The notes beneath the pieces were generated by a model. The model saw only the letters and a list, made by a program, of their open reading frames with translations. It was not told the DNA's origin and ran no database searches. From assembly GCF_025996515.1 (NCBI RefSeq), contig NZ_BLRH01000034.1, forward strand, positions 1,054,001-1,118,000: DNA of 64,000 nucleotides, given 5' to 3'. The DNA is from Rhizohabitans arisaemae (GTDB taxonomy: Bacteria > Actinomycetota > Actinomycetes > Streptosporangiales > Streptosporangiaceae). Positions 37,929 to 46,256 of the stretch are shown in pieces; the stretch's first letter is position 1; every line of letters starts with the position of its first letter. The position numbers were made by a program, and so were the translations under genes.

Positions 37929-38297
37929 GGCCACCGGGCGGATCCGACCTCCGGTATGCCGCAGGAGTGCGGCTTCCAGCCGGTCGCGGACCTCGGCCTG
38001 GGCCGCGATCCGCTCGTTGAGGACCGCCAGACGCTCCCACGCGACCCGCAGCCCCTCCTCGGAGGGGTGCGTCGCCGCGAGGTCGCCGTCCAGACACGGC
38101 AGGAAATGTCGTACGTCCTCCAGGGTGAGCCCGACGGCGAGCAGGTGACGGATGTTGCGGACCCGGACCGCCGCGACCTCGTCGTAGACGCGGTAGCCGT
38201 TCGCGGCCCGCGCGGAGGAGATCAGCCCCGCCTCCTCGTAGTGGCGCAGCGCGCGGGCGGTCGTGCCGGTCGCCTCGGCCAGTTCGCCGATCCGCAT
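37926..38297 (-). CDS. MerR family transcriptional regulator
   Basis: A 123-residue regulator with the MerR winged helix at its N-terminus (MRIGELAEATGTTARALRHY), EEAGLI, and a helical dimerisation segment. The start at 38297 follows GGAGGTGAACGTC. It lies 46 bases downstream of an SDR gene on the same strand and is probably co-transcribed with it. No metal-binding cysteine pattern is visible, so it is more like the drug- or signal-sensing type. Its last codons come from the tandem repeat. Confidence 0.9.
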   Translation of the reverse strand: MRIGELAEATGTTARALRHYEEAGLISSARAANGYRVYDEVAAVRVRNIRHLLAVGLTLEDVRHFLPCLDGDLAATHPSEEGLRVAWERLAVLNERIAAQAEVRDRLEAALLRHTGGRIRPVA

Positions 38298-38343
38298 GAC
38301 GTTCACCTCCGCCACCACTCTAATCACCTCCCCTCACCTTCGA

Positions 38344-39111
38344 TCACCCGACGACCGCCCCGCCGTCGACCGGAAGCACCACCCCGGTCACGAACGACGC
38401 CTCCGGCGCGGCCAGCCGGGTGATCGCCCAGGCCACCTCGTCCGCCCGGCCGATCCGGCGCATCGGGGTCTTCTCCAGCTGCCATTCCCGGACCGCCGCC
38501 AGCTGCTCAGGGGTAAGCCCCTGGTGTTCGCCGATCGGGGTTCCGATCGCGCCGGGGGCGACGGCCACCACCCGGACCCCGCGGTCCGCCAGCTCGACCG
38601 CCCAGCTCCGGGTCAGCGTCTCCAGCGCCGCCTTGGTCGACGCGTAGACCGAGGTGCCGGGCCACGCCCGCTGCCCGATCGAGGTACTCACGTTGACGAT
38701 CACCCCGCGGGATTCGACCAGCAGGGGTAGCACCGCCTGGGTCAGCAGGATCGGGGCGACCAGGTTGACCGAGAGCTGAGCCGTTACCGCCTCCGGGGTC
38801 ACCGTGCCGAGTGCACCTCCCTGCACGATTCCGGCGTTGTTCACCAGTACGTCCAGGCGGCCGTACCGTTCCCGTACGGTCCGCAGGATCCGATCCCGCC
38901 CGTCGTCGGCGGTGACGTCGGCGGGCAGCGGCGTGATCAGGTCGTAGCCGTCGGCGGTCTCCTTCAGCGGCTCGGCTCGCCGCCCGATCGCGATCACCCG
39001 GGCGCCCTCGGCGGCGAAGGCCCGCGCGGTGGCCCTGCCGATCCCGGTACCCGCTCCGGTGACGGCGACGACACGGCTGTCCTGCGGTTCGATGTGGTTC
39101 ATGCCCGCCAT
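38344..39111 (-). CDS. short-chain dehydrogenase/reductase
   Basis: A 255-residue SDR. The cofactor motif is TGAGTGIG (about 18-25), NNAG is followed by the active-site Ser in VNVSTSIG, and YASTK supplies Tyr and Lys. The C-terminus VLPVDGG is typical. Start 39111 or 39102 cannot be separated, as neither has a strong ribosome binding site. It forms a unit with the MerR gene. Substrate unknown. Confidence 0.88.
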   Translation of the reverse strand: MAGMNHIEPQDSRVVAVTGAGTGIGRATARAFAAEGARVIAIGRRAEPLKETADGYDLITPLPADVTADDGRDRILRTVRERYGRLDVLVNNAGIVQGGALGTVTPEAVTAQLSVNLVAPILLTQAVLPLLVESRGVIVNVSTSIGQRAWPGTSVYASTKAALETLTRSWAVELADRGVRVVAVAPGAIGTPIGEHQGLTPEQLAAVREWQLEKTPMRRIGRADEVAWAITRLAAPEASFVTGVVLPVDGGAVVG

Positions 39112-39161
39112 CGTGCAACCCTGACGCCGGCGGCAAGGTCAAGCGGTGAACCGCGATCCAC

Positions 39162-39191
39162 GGTGGGTACGGCCCGCAGGCCGTACCCACC
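39162..39191. terminator. perfect 12-bp hairpin with CCGCAG loop
   Basis: GGTGGGTACGGC (39162-39173) pairs with GCCGTACCCACC (39180-39191). It lies after the GNAT gene on the minus strand and upstream of the SDR gene. It contains the CGCAGGCCGTAC word of the dispersed family. Confidence 0.7.
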
Positions 39192-39216
39192 TCATCACGG
39201 ACAGCCGCGGTACGGG

Positions 39217-39747
39217 TCAAGCCGGCCCGGCGGGGTCGACGTCGGTGCGGAGGATCGCGTACAGGATCTGGTCGTGCCAGGCGCCACCCCGCCACTGGGC
39301 CCCGCGCAGGACGCCTTCGCGCCGGAACCCCGCCTTCTCCAGCGCGCGCTGCTCGGCGTGGTTGAGTACGTCGGTGGAAGCCTCGATGCGGTGCGCGCGG
39401 GTGTGCGCGAACAGGTAGGCGGCGAGCTGCCGTTGCGCCTCCGTCCCGACGCCGTGTCCTCGATGACCGGGCCCGACCGTGATGCCGAAGGTCCAGCACC
39501 AGGAGGTGGCGGGCGGGCCCCAGGAGGTCTTCCACCATTGGATGCGGCCCGCCACCCGGTCGCCCGCGCAGATCGTCATCACACCGCCGTCGTCGCCGAG
39601 CAGCCCCGTCTCCGCGAACGCCCGCCGCTCCCCGGCCACCGCGCGGTGGCCGAACCATTGGAGCTCGCTCGCCTGCCGGGGGTAGAGTTCCCGCTCGAAG
39701 ATCGCCAAATCCTCGTCGCGGACAGGGCGGAGGGTCACCTGGGTCAC
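39217..39747 (-). CDS. GNAT family N-acetyltransferase
   Basis: A 176-residue acetyltransferase, RimJ/RimL-like. The acetyl-CoA binding motif lies in HRGHGVGTEAQRQLAAYLF, followed by ASTDVLNHAEQRALEKAGF and a typical strand end. The GTG start at 39747 follows GGAG 8 bases upstream and yields a normal family length. In the raw reading frame it is continuous with the upstream SRPBCC gene, but that fusion is judged an artefact of a one-base frameshift in the latter. Confidence 0.8.
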   Translation of the reverse strand: MTQVTLRPVRDEDLAIFERELYPRQASELQWFGHRAVAGERRAFAETGLLGDDGGVMTICAGDRVAGRIQWWKTSWGPPATSWCWTFGITVGPGHRGHGVGTEAQRQLAAYLFAHTRAHRIEASTDVLNHAEQRALEKAGFRREGVLRGAQWRGGAWHDQILYAILRTDVDPAGPA

Positions 39748-39779
39748 TTGCGCTTCTCCCCTTGGGTTGCCAAACAGGT

Positions 39780-40203
39780 TCACGAGTCGGATGCGGTGTT
39801 CATGAACGCCCGCAGGTTGGAAAGGTGCCGCCGCCACCCGTCGCCGTGCATCTCGACCGCCGGGAAGGGCCTCCCACCCGGTGTGCCGGAGGTGGAGGGC
39901 GGTGCCCGTCCCGCTTTCCCGCAACCGGATCTCGACCCTGGTCCGCGCGGGCCAGCCGTCGTCGGCCCAGGTCAGCACGAGCAGGTTCGGGGGGTCGAAT
40001 TTCACCACGAAACCGGAGGTGACCTGCGCCCTGTCCTGGTCGTCCGTCCAGTGTTCCGCGAAGCGGGCGCCCACCACCGGATCAAGCTGCAGGTAAGACC
40101 ACCATCCGTCGCGCCCTTCGGGGGTGACGAAGGCCCGCCACACATCGACGATCGGCGCCTCGACGTACTCCGACACGTCGACCACCGGCTTCTCTTCGAT
40201 CAC
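39780..40203 (-). pseudogene. SRPBCC/AHSA1 domain gene with a one-base frameshift
   Basis: The first about 110 codons encode an AHSA1-type SRPBCC domain (VSEYVEAPIVDVWRAFVTP, then HTGWEA). After that the open frame turns into Arg/Ala-rich nonsense. One base over, the sequence continues as EMHGDGWRRHLSNLRAF and stops at 39780-39782, the expected family ending. One extra base in the GGG run at 39867-39869 (plus strand) would explain the shift. Either the gene is broken or the base is a sequencing error. An alternative reading is a genuine SRPBCC-GNAT fusion, judged less likely. Confidence 0.75.
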
Positions 40204-40676
40204 GGGCCGAGCCTACAAGATCATATTTGGGCGTTCACACCGATTCATCACCATACGACCCAGAGCTGTGCTGCCCGCCTTGGCCCTACGCCGAGCCTCG
40301 ATCACCGACATACTTCACAGATCTCTCCTTGTTCTTGATCTCCCCTGGTCTAGGAGATCCCTTGGAACTCGGTATACCGCAGCATATTTGCCGAAATTAT
40401 CGGATGCCATAATAGAGTCGGCATCAAAATCGAGTTCGCCTCGGGAATCCGGTCATCATCCGCGGCGCCCCGCGAACGAACATCCGTCCGGACACCGCCC
40501 CACCAGGGGTCACAGACCACGTCGCCGGATAAAGGAGACATAAGGGAAAGAATTCCGCGAGCTTCGGCACGGCACCGCAGACGCGAATTTCCAGCTCTTC
40601 GCCACGAGAACGCGATTTGCGTGATGGAAAAAGAATTTCCAAATGAGCCGGCAAACTCGCGCCGATAATAGAAGTC
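40204..40676. other. AT-richer gap upstream of a small membrane protein gene
   Basis: A 473-base region with lower G+C than its neighbours. No conserved gene or clear repeat was seen. It probably holds promoters for the genes on either side. Confidence 0.4.
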
Positions 40677-41093
40677 ATGAGATGGCGCGTGGTGACGTGG
40701 GCCGCAGGGGTAGTCGGGTTGACAGCCGCAATCGGCCTGGTGCTGATCGTCATATCGGAAGGGCCCGCCAAGGCCGCAGGCCCGGCCGGGGTGATCGCCG
40801 CGCTCTGCGAGGTACTGGCGGTCACGCTGGCGGTGACCGGGTGGGCCGGCCTGCGTCGATCGGCCGCCGAACAGGCGTCGCGGACCGAGGCGGCCGACCG
40901 GGACGCCTCGGCCGCCCCCACCGGTGGCGGCGCCTGGCCTGCCGCGAGTCAAGGCGAGGCCGCCAAGGCCGGGAAGTACACGGTGGACGTCAGGCACGCC
41001 GAGGGGGTGCAGATCGGAGAGCACAACACTCAGCACATCGTCCCCCGGCGTCCCCCGAACGATGAGAGCTCCAGCGGGGCCCGCCGAGAGTGA
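40677..41093 (+). CDS. small membrane protein with RHIM-like amyloid motif
   Basis: A 138-residue protein. Two membrane segments at about 8-27 and 36-59 are followed by a cytoplasmic Ala-rich linker. Residues 101-122 contain VDVRHAEGVQIGEHNTQHIV. The core GVQIGEHN fits the RHIM-type amyloid consensus (I/V-Q-I/V-G-x-x-N) and the GxQIGDxNTQ motif frequent in actinobacterial signalling and conflict proteins. The next gene overlaps by 4 bases and carries a related motif. A role in amyloid-templated signalling at the membrane is inferred, not shown. Confidence 0.65.
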   Translation: MRWRVVTWAAGVVGLTAAIGLVLIVISEGPAKAAGPAGVIAALCEVLAVTLAVTGWAGLRRSAAEQASRTEAADRDASAAPTGGGAWPAASQGEAAKAGKYTVDVRHAEGVQIGEHNTQHIVPRRPPNDESSSGARRE

Positions 41094-41488
41094 TCCGCCC
41101 CGCGAAGTCGGCGAAGGATCCGGCCGAACCCCGAACGCAGGACGGGTGCACCGTTGACGTGCGCGGCGCCACCGGGGTGCTGATCGGCGACCGCCGCGCA
41201 CGGCACCTCCATCACCACACCGAGACTGTTGACGGCCGTCCTTCGCCGCCCGGCATACCGACGGGGAACCGGATGGCTCCGCCGAGCCGATCGAGCTCCG
41301 GGAGCACGGTGCCCCGACATGCGCCGGGTTCGCCCAGGAGTCACCCCGATACAGTACGGCGGATGCCGAACCCGCTTCCCACGCCCTCGCGGTGCTTGCG
41401 GACCTCGACGTCCATGACGTCCGCCTTGGCCGGGGGTTGCGACCGGGCGCGCGCGCACGCCGTATCGGAATCCGCAGCTTCCCGGTAA
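41090..41488 (+). CDS. small protein with a second, degenerate RHIM-like motif
   Basis: The GTG start overlaps the previous stop (GTGA). Of 132 residues, only 18-40 are informative: CTVDVRGATGVLIGDRRARH, which aligns with VDVRHAEGVQIGEHNTQH in the partner. The Gln of the core is Leu and the Asn is lost. The remainder is low-complexity, rich in Ser, Pro and Arg, with no domain. It may be a real small partner or a decayed C-terminal extension of a larger effector. Confidence 0.5.
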   Translation: MIRPAKSAKDPAEPRTQDGCTVDVRGATGVLIGDRRARHLHHHTETVDGRPSPPGIPTGNRMAPPSRSSSGSTVPRHAPGSPRSHPDTVRRMPNPLPTPSRCLRTSTSMTSALAGGCDRARAHAVSESAASR

Positions 41489-41549
41489 CAATCAGCCGTC
41501 CCGGACCACTTCCTCATGTCAATGACATCCGGGACGAAAGGGCGGGACG

Positions 41550-42071
41550 GTGCTGGACGAATCTCAACGCTTCACCACCATCTACGACGACTGTCGACAA
41601 CGCGTCTGGGCCTATGTGGTGGCCCAGGCAGGGCGACAGGTCGCCGACGAGGTGGTGAGCGAGACGTTCGCCATCGCCTGGCGCAGGCTCGACGACATAC
41701 CGCCGAATCCACTGCCGTGGCTGCTCGGGGTGGCGCGCAACGTGACGCGCGACACCGTCAGGGCGGAGATCCGCCGGGAGGGTCTCGCCGCCCAGCTGCG
41801 GGAGTGGACCGAAGGCGACGTGGCCGACGAGGTGACCGAGCGGCTCGGCGTGCTGCACGCGCTCACCCGGCTGGCGCCGGAGGATCGGGAGCTGCTCGTG
41901 CTCGTCGCCTGGCAGGGGCTCGGCCCCCGCGACGCGGCGAAGGTGATCGGCTGTTCGTCGGCGGCCTTTCGCGTCCGGCTGCACCGGGCGCGGAAACGGC
42001 TGAAGCGGGAGATGGAGTCCACCGTCCCGGCCGCGCCCCGGGTGCGGCGTCTCAGTGAGGAGTGGTCATGA
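41550..42071 (+). CDS. ECF-type RNA polymerase sigma factor
   Basis: A 173-residue sigma factor. Region 2 is FTTIYDDCRQRVWAYVVAQ and the following ADEVVSETFAIAW. Region 4 is LAPEDRELLVLVAWQGLGP and the following AAKVIGCSSAAFRVRLHRAR. The GTG start is at 41550. It overlaps the next gene by ATGA, the classic arrangement of an ECF sigma factor with its membrane partner. Confidence 0.9.
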   Translation: MLDESQRFTTIYDDCRQRVWAYVVAQAGRQVADEVVSETFAIAWRRLDDIPPNPLPWLLGVARNVTRDTVRAEIRREGLAAQLREWTEGDVADEVTERLGVLHALTRLAPEDRELLVLVAWQGLGPRDAAKVIGCSSAAFRVRLHRARKRLKREMESTVPAAPRVRRLSEEWS

Positions 42072-43198
42072 ACCCGATCGAAGAACTACGCCGTGCCCGT
42101 CCGGCCCACCTCGGCGAGACCACGGTGGACGAGCGGACCAGAAGCGCCGAGCTGGGCTACGCGATGGCGCAGCCGCGGGAGGCCGGGCGTGCCCGGCGCA
42201 CGATGATCAGGCCGGCGTGGGGGCTCGGCCTGGCGGGTGCCGCGGCAGCGGTGACGGCGATCGCCCTCCTGGTCTCGGGCACGGGTACGGCGCCACGGGC
42301 TCCCGCCGTCGCCCAGGGCACCCCCAGCCCGGTGGCGAGCCCGAAGCTCGTCCTCTCGGCCCGGCAGGTGCTGCTCGCCGCGGCGACCACGACGGCCCGT
42401 GAACCGGCCGGCCAGGGGGCTTACTGGCAGACGGTCGTCTTCCACTCGGGCGTCAGCCAAGCCAAGGGTTACACGGTGACCACCGGACGCCGCGTGGAGT
42501 CGTGGGTTCCCGCCAAGCCCGGCGCGCAGGCGTGGGAGCGCTCCCAGGAGCTGGGGGCCAAGCCGACCACCCCCGACGACGAGAAGGCCTGGCGTGCCGC
42601 AGGCTCGCCAACCAAGATCACTATTAGCGAGGGCGGCAAGCCGTTCGAGGTCCCGACCGCCGCCGGCAAGGTGGAGACCAGACGCTGGCCGCTCCCCGAC
42701 GGCGACAAGGTGTACTGGCTTGGCCGGAACGTCTCGATGAAGGATCTCCGCGGCCTCCCCGCCGAACCGGACGCGCTGAAGAGGTGGCTGCTGTCGTCCT
42801 ACAAGGGCACCGCCACGGAGACGAATGAGCCGATGGGGCGGGACGAGTGGCTGTTCTCGGTCGCCGCCAACATCGTGATCGAGATGCCGGTCACCCCCGA
42901 CGTGCGGGCCGCGACGTTCCGGATGCTCTCGGAACTCCCGTCGATCAAGTCGCTCGGCGAGGTGACCGACGCCGAGGGCCGGACCGGCCCCGCGGTCGGA
43001 CTCGAGATCACGACGCGGGACGACGGCCCGATGCTGCACCGTCTGATCATCGATGCGGAGACCGGGCGCGGGCTGGCCTCGGACGTCGTGGTGGTGTCGC
43101 CGGACTTCTCGGCGGCTCCCGGGCTGACCCCGGGCTCCATCCGGTTCTCGACCGTGGTCAAGGAGGCGGGCTGGACGGACGAATCCCCGGCTAAGTAG
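42068..43198 (+). CDS. CU044_5270-family membrane protein, sigma-factor partner
   Basis: A 376-residue protein. About 50 cytoplasmic residues and one membrane segment (about 52-72) are followed by a large extracytoplasmic domain. This matches the CU044_5270 family, which in actinomycetes is almost always encoded next to an ECF sigma factor. The ATG at 42068 overlaps the sigma stop. No zinc-binding anti-sigma motif was seen in the short N-terminus, so a direct anti-sigma role is inferred only from position. Confidence 0.82.
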   Translation: MNPIEELRRARPAHLGETTVDERTRSAELGYAMAQPREAGRARRTMIRPAWGLGLAGAAAAVTAIALLVSGTGTAPRAPAVAQGTPSPVASPKLVLSARQVLLAAATTTAREPAGQGAYWQTVVFHSGVSQAKGYTVTTGRRVESWVPAKPGAQAWERSQELGAKPTTPDDEKAWRAAGSPTKITISEGGKPFEVPTAAGKVETRRWPLPDGDKVYWLGRNVSMKDLRGLPAEPDALKRWLLSSYKGTATETNEPMGRDEWLFSVAANIVIEMPVTPDVRAATFRMLSELPSIKSLGEVTDAEGRTGPAVGLEITTRDDGPMLHRLIIDAETGRGLASDVVVVSPDFSAAPGLTPGSIRFSTVVKEAGWTDESPAK

Positions 43199-43233
43199 CC
43201 GGACAAGAGGACCAAATCGGGCACCCTCCACGG

Positions 43234-43269
43234 CCGTCGTCCCCCGATCACCCGACCGGGGGACGACGG
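43234..43269. terminator. bidirectional terminator hairpin
   Basis: CCGTCGTCCCCC (43234-43245) pairs perfectly with GGGGGACGACGG (43258-43269) across a 12-base loop. It lies between the convergent CU044_5270 and ABC permease genes. Confidence 0.85.
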
Positions 43270-43281
43270 TCCGTACCGTTC

Positions 43282-44031
43282 CTAGGCGCGGTTCATGGCC
43301 CGGGTGCCCACGAGCAGGCCGAGGGCCGCCACGATCGCTGCGGCGAGCAGCCCCCAGCCGACGGCGCCGGTGAGGATCTCGCCGTTGAACAGCGCACGCT
43401 CGGCGTTCACCACATAGGTGAGGGGGTTGACCTTGGAGAGTGCCTGCAGCCAGCCGGGTGCTCCGTCGACGGGGAGCAGCATCCCGGCGAGCAGCAGGAG
43501 CGGGAAGATCACAGCCTGCTGGACCGACCAGAACAGCCACTCCCGGTTCTTCGACGCGAGGGCGAGCGTGTAGGAGAGCGCGCCGAGCCCGACGCAGAAG
43601 ACCCCGAGGATCAGCAGGCCGATCAGGGCACCCCCGAGGTGCGGGCGGAAGCCGAACGGGATGGTGACGACGACGATGAGAGCCGTCTGGGCGAACATCG
43701 GCACGATCTCCTTCAACGCCCGGCCGATGATCAGAGCGGGACGGCGGAGCGGGGACACCAGCATCCGTTCGTGTGATCCGGTGTGCATCTCGTACTGAAG
43801 GTTCGAGCCCACGGCCGACGTCCCGAACAGACAGGACATCACCACGATCCCCGGGACGAACCACTGCAACGCCGAGCCGCCGCCCACGGTGCCGGGGAGC
43901 AGCGGGGCGAACAAGCCCAGGAAGAACAGCGGCTGCACCATGGTGAAGATCATGGAGAACGGATCGCGCAGCACCGGCCGCAGCTCGCGGCTGAACACCG
44001 TGACGGTGTCGGTGACCAGGGTGGTGTGCAT
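43282..44031 (-). CDS. ABC-2 type transporter permease (DrrB-like)
   Basis: A 249-residue ABC-2 permease with six hydrophobic segments. ALSKVNPLTYVVNAERALF near the end is typical of daunorubicin-resistance-type permeases. Start ATG 44031 follows GGGAG at 4 bases; the longer open frame upstream lacks hydrophobic character. It is the second gene after the ATPase (183-base gap) on the same strand. Together they form a drug or lipid exporter. Confidence 0.88.
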   Translation of the reverse strand: MHTTLVTDTVTVFSRELRPVLRDPFSMIFTMVQPLFFLGLFAPLLPGTVGGGSALQWFVPGIVVMSCLFGTSAVGSNLQYEMHTGSHERMLVSPLRRPALIIGRALKEIVPMFAQTALIVVVTIPFGFRPHLGGALIGLLILGVFCVGLGALSYTLALASKNREWLFWSVQQAVIFPLLLLAGMLLPVDGAPGWLQALSKVNPLTYVVNAERALFNGEILTGAVGWGLLAAAIVAALGLLVGTRAMNRA

Positions 44032-44214
44032 CGGGCTCCCTATCGGGTTCGAGGAGGTCTGGTACGGCGCCGCGGCTCGCGCTGACACCAATCGGTACAT
44101 CGGTCCGCGCGACCGGCACCCCGTGGCGACGTGTCGCCGGAACGGCAGGTCGCCGGGCTTGCCTGCCTGCGCTTGAGGGTCTGCGCGCATGTGAAGGCCG
44201 GTGAGCCGGCGAGG

Positions 44215-45192
44215 TCAGGATGAGGCCGAGACGCCTTCCTCGCGCAGGCTCCGGCCGGTCAGGGTGAGGAAGACGTCGTCGAGGGTGGGCCGGGCGACCT
44301 CCACCGCGGCGACGGTGAGGCCGGACTCGTCCAGGCTCTGCAGCAGCTTGGGCACGAGCCGGGCCCCACCCCGGGACTCGATCGTCACCCGCGTCCCGCT
44401 CCGCTCGACCTGCGCCCCCGCGATGCCGGTCGAGCGGGCGACCGCGTGAACCGCGTCGTCCTCGCGGTCGAAGGAAAGGGTGATGCGGTCCCCGGCGTAG
44501 TCCGCCTTGAGCCGTTCCGGGGTGTCGTCGGCGATGACCCTGCCCTGATCGATCACGATGACCCGCTCGGCCAGCTGATCGGCCTCGTCGAGGTAGTGCG
44601 TGGTCAGCACGATCGTGGTCCCGTGCTCGGCCCGCAGCCGGCGGATGTGTTCCTGGAGGTTCGCCCGGTTCTGCGGGTCCAGCCCCGTGGACGGCTCGTC
44701 GAGGAAGAGCAGCTCCGGGGCGTGGATCAGGCCCATGGCCACGTCGAGCCGCCGCCGCTGGCCCCCCGACAACGACGACACGACCCGATCGGCGACCGCC
44801 TCCAGGTCCAGCGAGGCGATCAGCTCGGCGGCCCGGGCCCGGGCCGCGGGCTTGCCCATCCCGTAGGCGCGGCCCTGGCTGATCAGCTCGTCCCGCCCCC
44901 GCTGGCTGTGCCCGGCCCCGTTGCCCTGCCCGATGTAGCCGATCCGGCCGCGTACCTCACGCCGCCGGGTCCGCACGTCGAATCCGGCGACCTTCGCCGT
45001 TCCCGAGGTCGGGGTGAGCAGCGTGGTCAGCATCCGCAGCGTGGTCGACTTCCCTGCCCCGTTGGGCCCGAGCAGCGCCACCATCTCCCCGGTCTCGACC
45101 CGCAGGTCCAGGCCGCGTACCGCTTCGACCGTCTGCTTGCCCGCGGTGAAGTGCCTGGTCAGCGCTTGCGTGTGAATCATCGTCCGGCTCAT
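44215..45192 (-). CDS. ABC transporter ATP-binding protein (DrrA-like)
   Basis: A 325-residue ATPase. Walker A is GPNGAGKST (42-50), the signature is LSGGQRRRLDVAMG, Walker B is LLFLDEPSTGLDP, and the switch is LTTHYLDEADQ. A C-terminal domain typical of the daunorubicin-resistance DrrA type follows. ATG 45192 is chosen; GTG 45201 and ATG 45183 are alternatives, and the short spacing to a TAGTGT -10-like element suggests an almost leaderless message. A 27-bp motif upstream is shared with the WYL regulator gene. Confidence 0.88.
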   Translation of the reverse strand: MSRTMIHTQALTRHFTAGKQTVEAVRGLDLRVETGEMVALLGPNGAGKSTTLRMLTTLLTPTSGTAKVAGFDVRTRRREVRGRIGYIGQGNGAGHSQRGRDELISQGRAYGMGKPAARARAAELIASLDLEAVADRVVSSLSGGQRRRLDVAMGLIHAPELLFLDEPSTGLDPQNRANLQEHIRRLRAEHGTTIVLTTHYLDEADQLAERVIVIDQGRVIADDTPERLKADYAGDRITLSFDREDDAVHAVARSTGIAGAQVERSGTRVTIESRGGARLVPKLLQSLDESGLTVAAVEVARPTLDDVFLTLTGRSLREEGVSASS

Positions 45193-45210
45193 GGTGTCCA
45201 CACTAGAGCG

Positions 45211-45237
45211 GATTCCGGCCAGTTCCTGACCTCAATC
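45211..45237 (-). promoter_or_regulatory. 27-bp motif shared with the WYL regulator promoter
   Basis: Plus strand: GATTCCGGCC at 45211-45220 and CTGACCT followed by CAATC ending at 45237, preceded by CTAGAG at 45203. It matches 46213-46239 at 23 of 27 positions. It lies directly upstream of the ABC ATPase start, in a position to act as an operator. Confidence 0.7.
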
Positions 45238-45307
45238 CCGCGACGATTCCCCCGCAGGCCGACCAACCTGGAAAACGATCGGTAGCGAGATCGTTTCCCA
45301 ACGGATC

Positions 45308-45820
45308 TCATCCCTCGGGGACGATCTTCCGGGTCACCCCCTGCTTGTGGGCACGCACATTGGCGATCAGACCGACGATCATGATTGCTCCGTACACGAA
45401 GAACGGCCAGCCGTGGAACCGGCTCGGCGGCCAGCCCTCGAAGGTGTTCACCAATCCGGCCCCGATGACCAGCAGCGCCGGAATCGAGCCCAGGATGCTT
45501 CCCAGTCGGCGCCACCGGGTCAGCAGGACTCCAAGGAGCACGCCGGCGATGACACCGGGCAGCACCATGAGCAGGAACTCCCCGCCTGGCACGGGACCGG
45601 CGTCCCCCGCACCGAGGAAGAGCCGCTCAAGCCAGGAGTGACCGAGAATCGTTGGGACGGAGACGGGAAAGGCCATCAGCTGGATGGTCAGGAACCCGAA
45701 ATAGAGATCCCCAAGGTCGCCGTAAACGGCTTGCCAGGCGAGCGTGCCGACGGCCGCCAGATAGGCCAACACGAAAAGAACCGGCGGTAGACCGGGTTTT
45801 CCGGCGATAAAACGAATCAT
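45308..45820 (-). CDS. small integral membrane protein (SCO4225-like)
   Basis: A 170-residue protein with four hydrophobic segments and a GHSWLERLFLG segment between the second and third. It resembles the SCO4225 family of actinobacterial membrane proteins of unknown function. Start ATG 45820 (MIRFIAGKPG) is chosen because upstream codons lack family character. It has no clear operon partner. Confidence 0.7.
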   Translation of the reverse strand: MIRFIAGKPGLPPVLFVLAYLAAVGTLAWQAVYGDLGDLYFGFLTIQLMAFPVSVPTILGHSWLERLFLGAGDAGPVPGGEFLLMVLPGVIAGVLLGVLLTRWRRLGSILGSIPALLVIGAGLVNTFEGWPPSRFHGWPFFVYGAIMIVGLIANVRAHKQGVTRKIVPEG

Positions 45821-46256
45821 AGGACAGCCCCTCGGAGATGTGATCGTCGACATGATCGCAGTCGGCCGCCACATAGCACTGCATAAATCGGCATATCGCT
45901 GAGGCCGTCCCCCAGGCCCCGTCCGCTGCGGCGATGAGCGTCCCGACCGACCTACGCCCGGCGCGTGCAGGGTGGCATACGGGCCGGAGCCTGCGCCTTG
46001 CTCGCCGTCGCCGTCGGGCGATCCTCGTCCGGAGGTTCACGAAGCCTCTCCCACCGGAGCCGGCGAACACGGTCCTCAGGCATCTCGATGTTGTGGAACC
46101 GCATCTCAAGGCGGGCGTTCACCCCGGCGGGCATCCGAGTCCGGACGCTCTCCCCCGAGGTGAACCGTAAATCCCCGGCAGAGGGGAGCACCCCGCTACG
46201 GGCTAGAGTTCAGATTCCGGCCGATTTCTGACCTGAATCAGGGGGAACGTGGATCC
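45821..46256. other. gap ending in the WYL regulator promoter
   Basis: No gene recognised in 436 bases. Near its right end CTAGAGTTCA (46203-46212) may serve as a -10 region, followed by the 27-bp motif. Confidence 0.45.
46213..46239 (+). promoter_or_regulatory. 27-bp motif, copy upstream of the WYL regulator
   Basis: GATTCCGGCC (46213-46222) followed by CTGACCTGAATC (46228-46239). The ends GATTC and GAATC are inverted repeats. It matches the ABC-transporter copy at 23 of 27 positions and ends 17 bases before the regulator ATG. Confidence 0.7.

Noticed and set aside
39217-40203. A single 328-residue SRPBCC-GNAT fusion protein
   Set aside because: The linker is out-of-frame sequence; the next frame restores the expected SRPBCC ending and the GNAT part has its own start.
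40350-41201. 283-codon minus-strand frame opposite the RHIM-like gene
   Set aside because: No domain and an unlikely start; it crosses an AT-rich gap and overlaps a better supported plus-strand gene pair.
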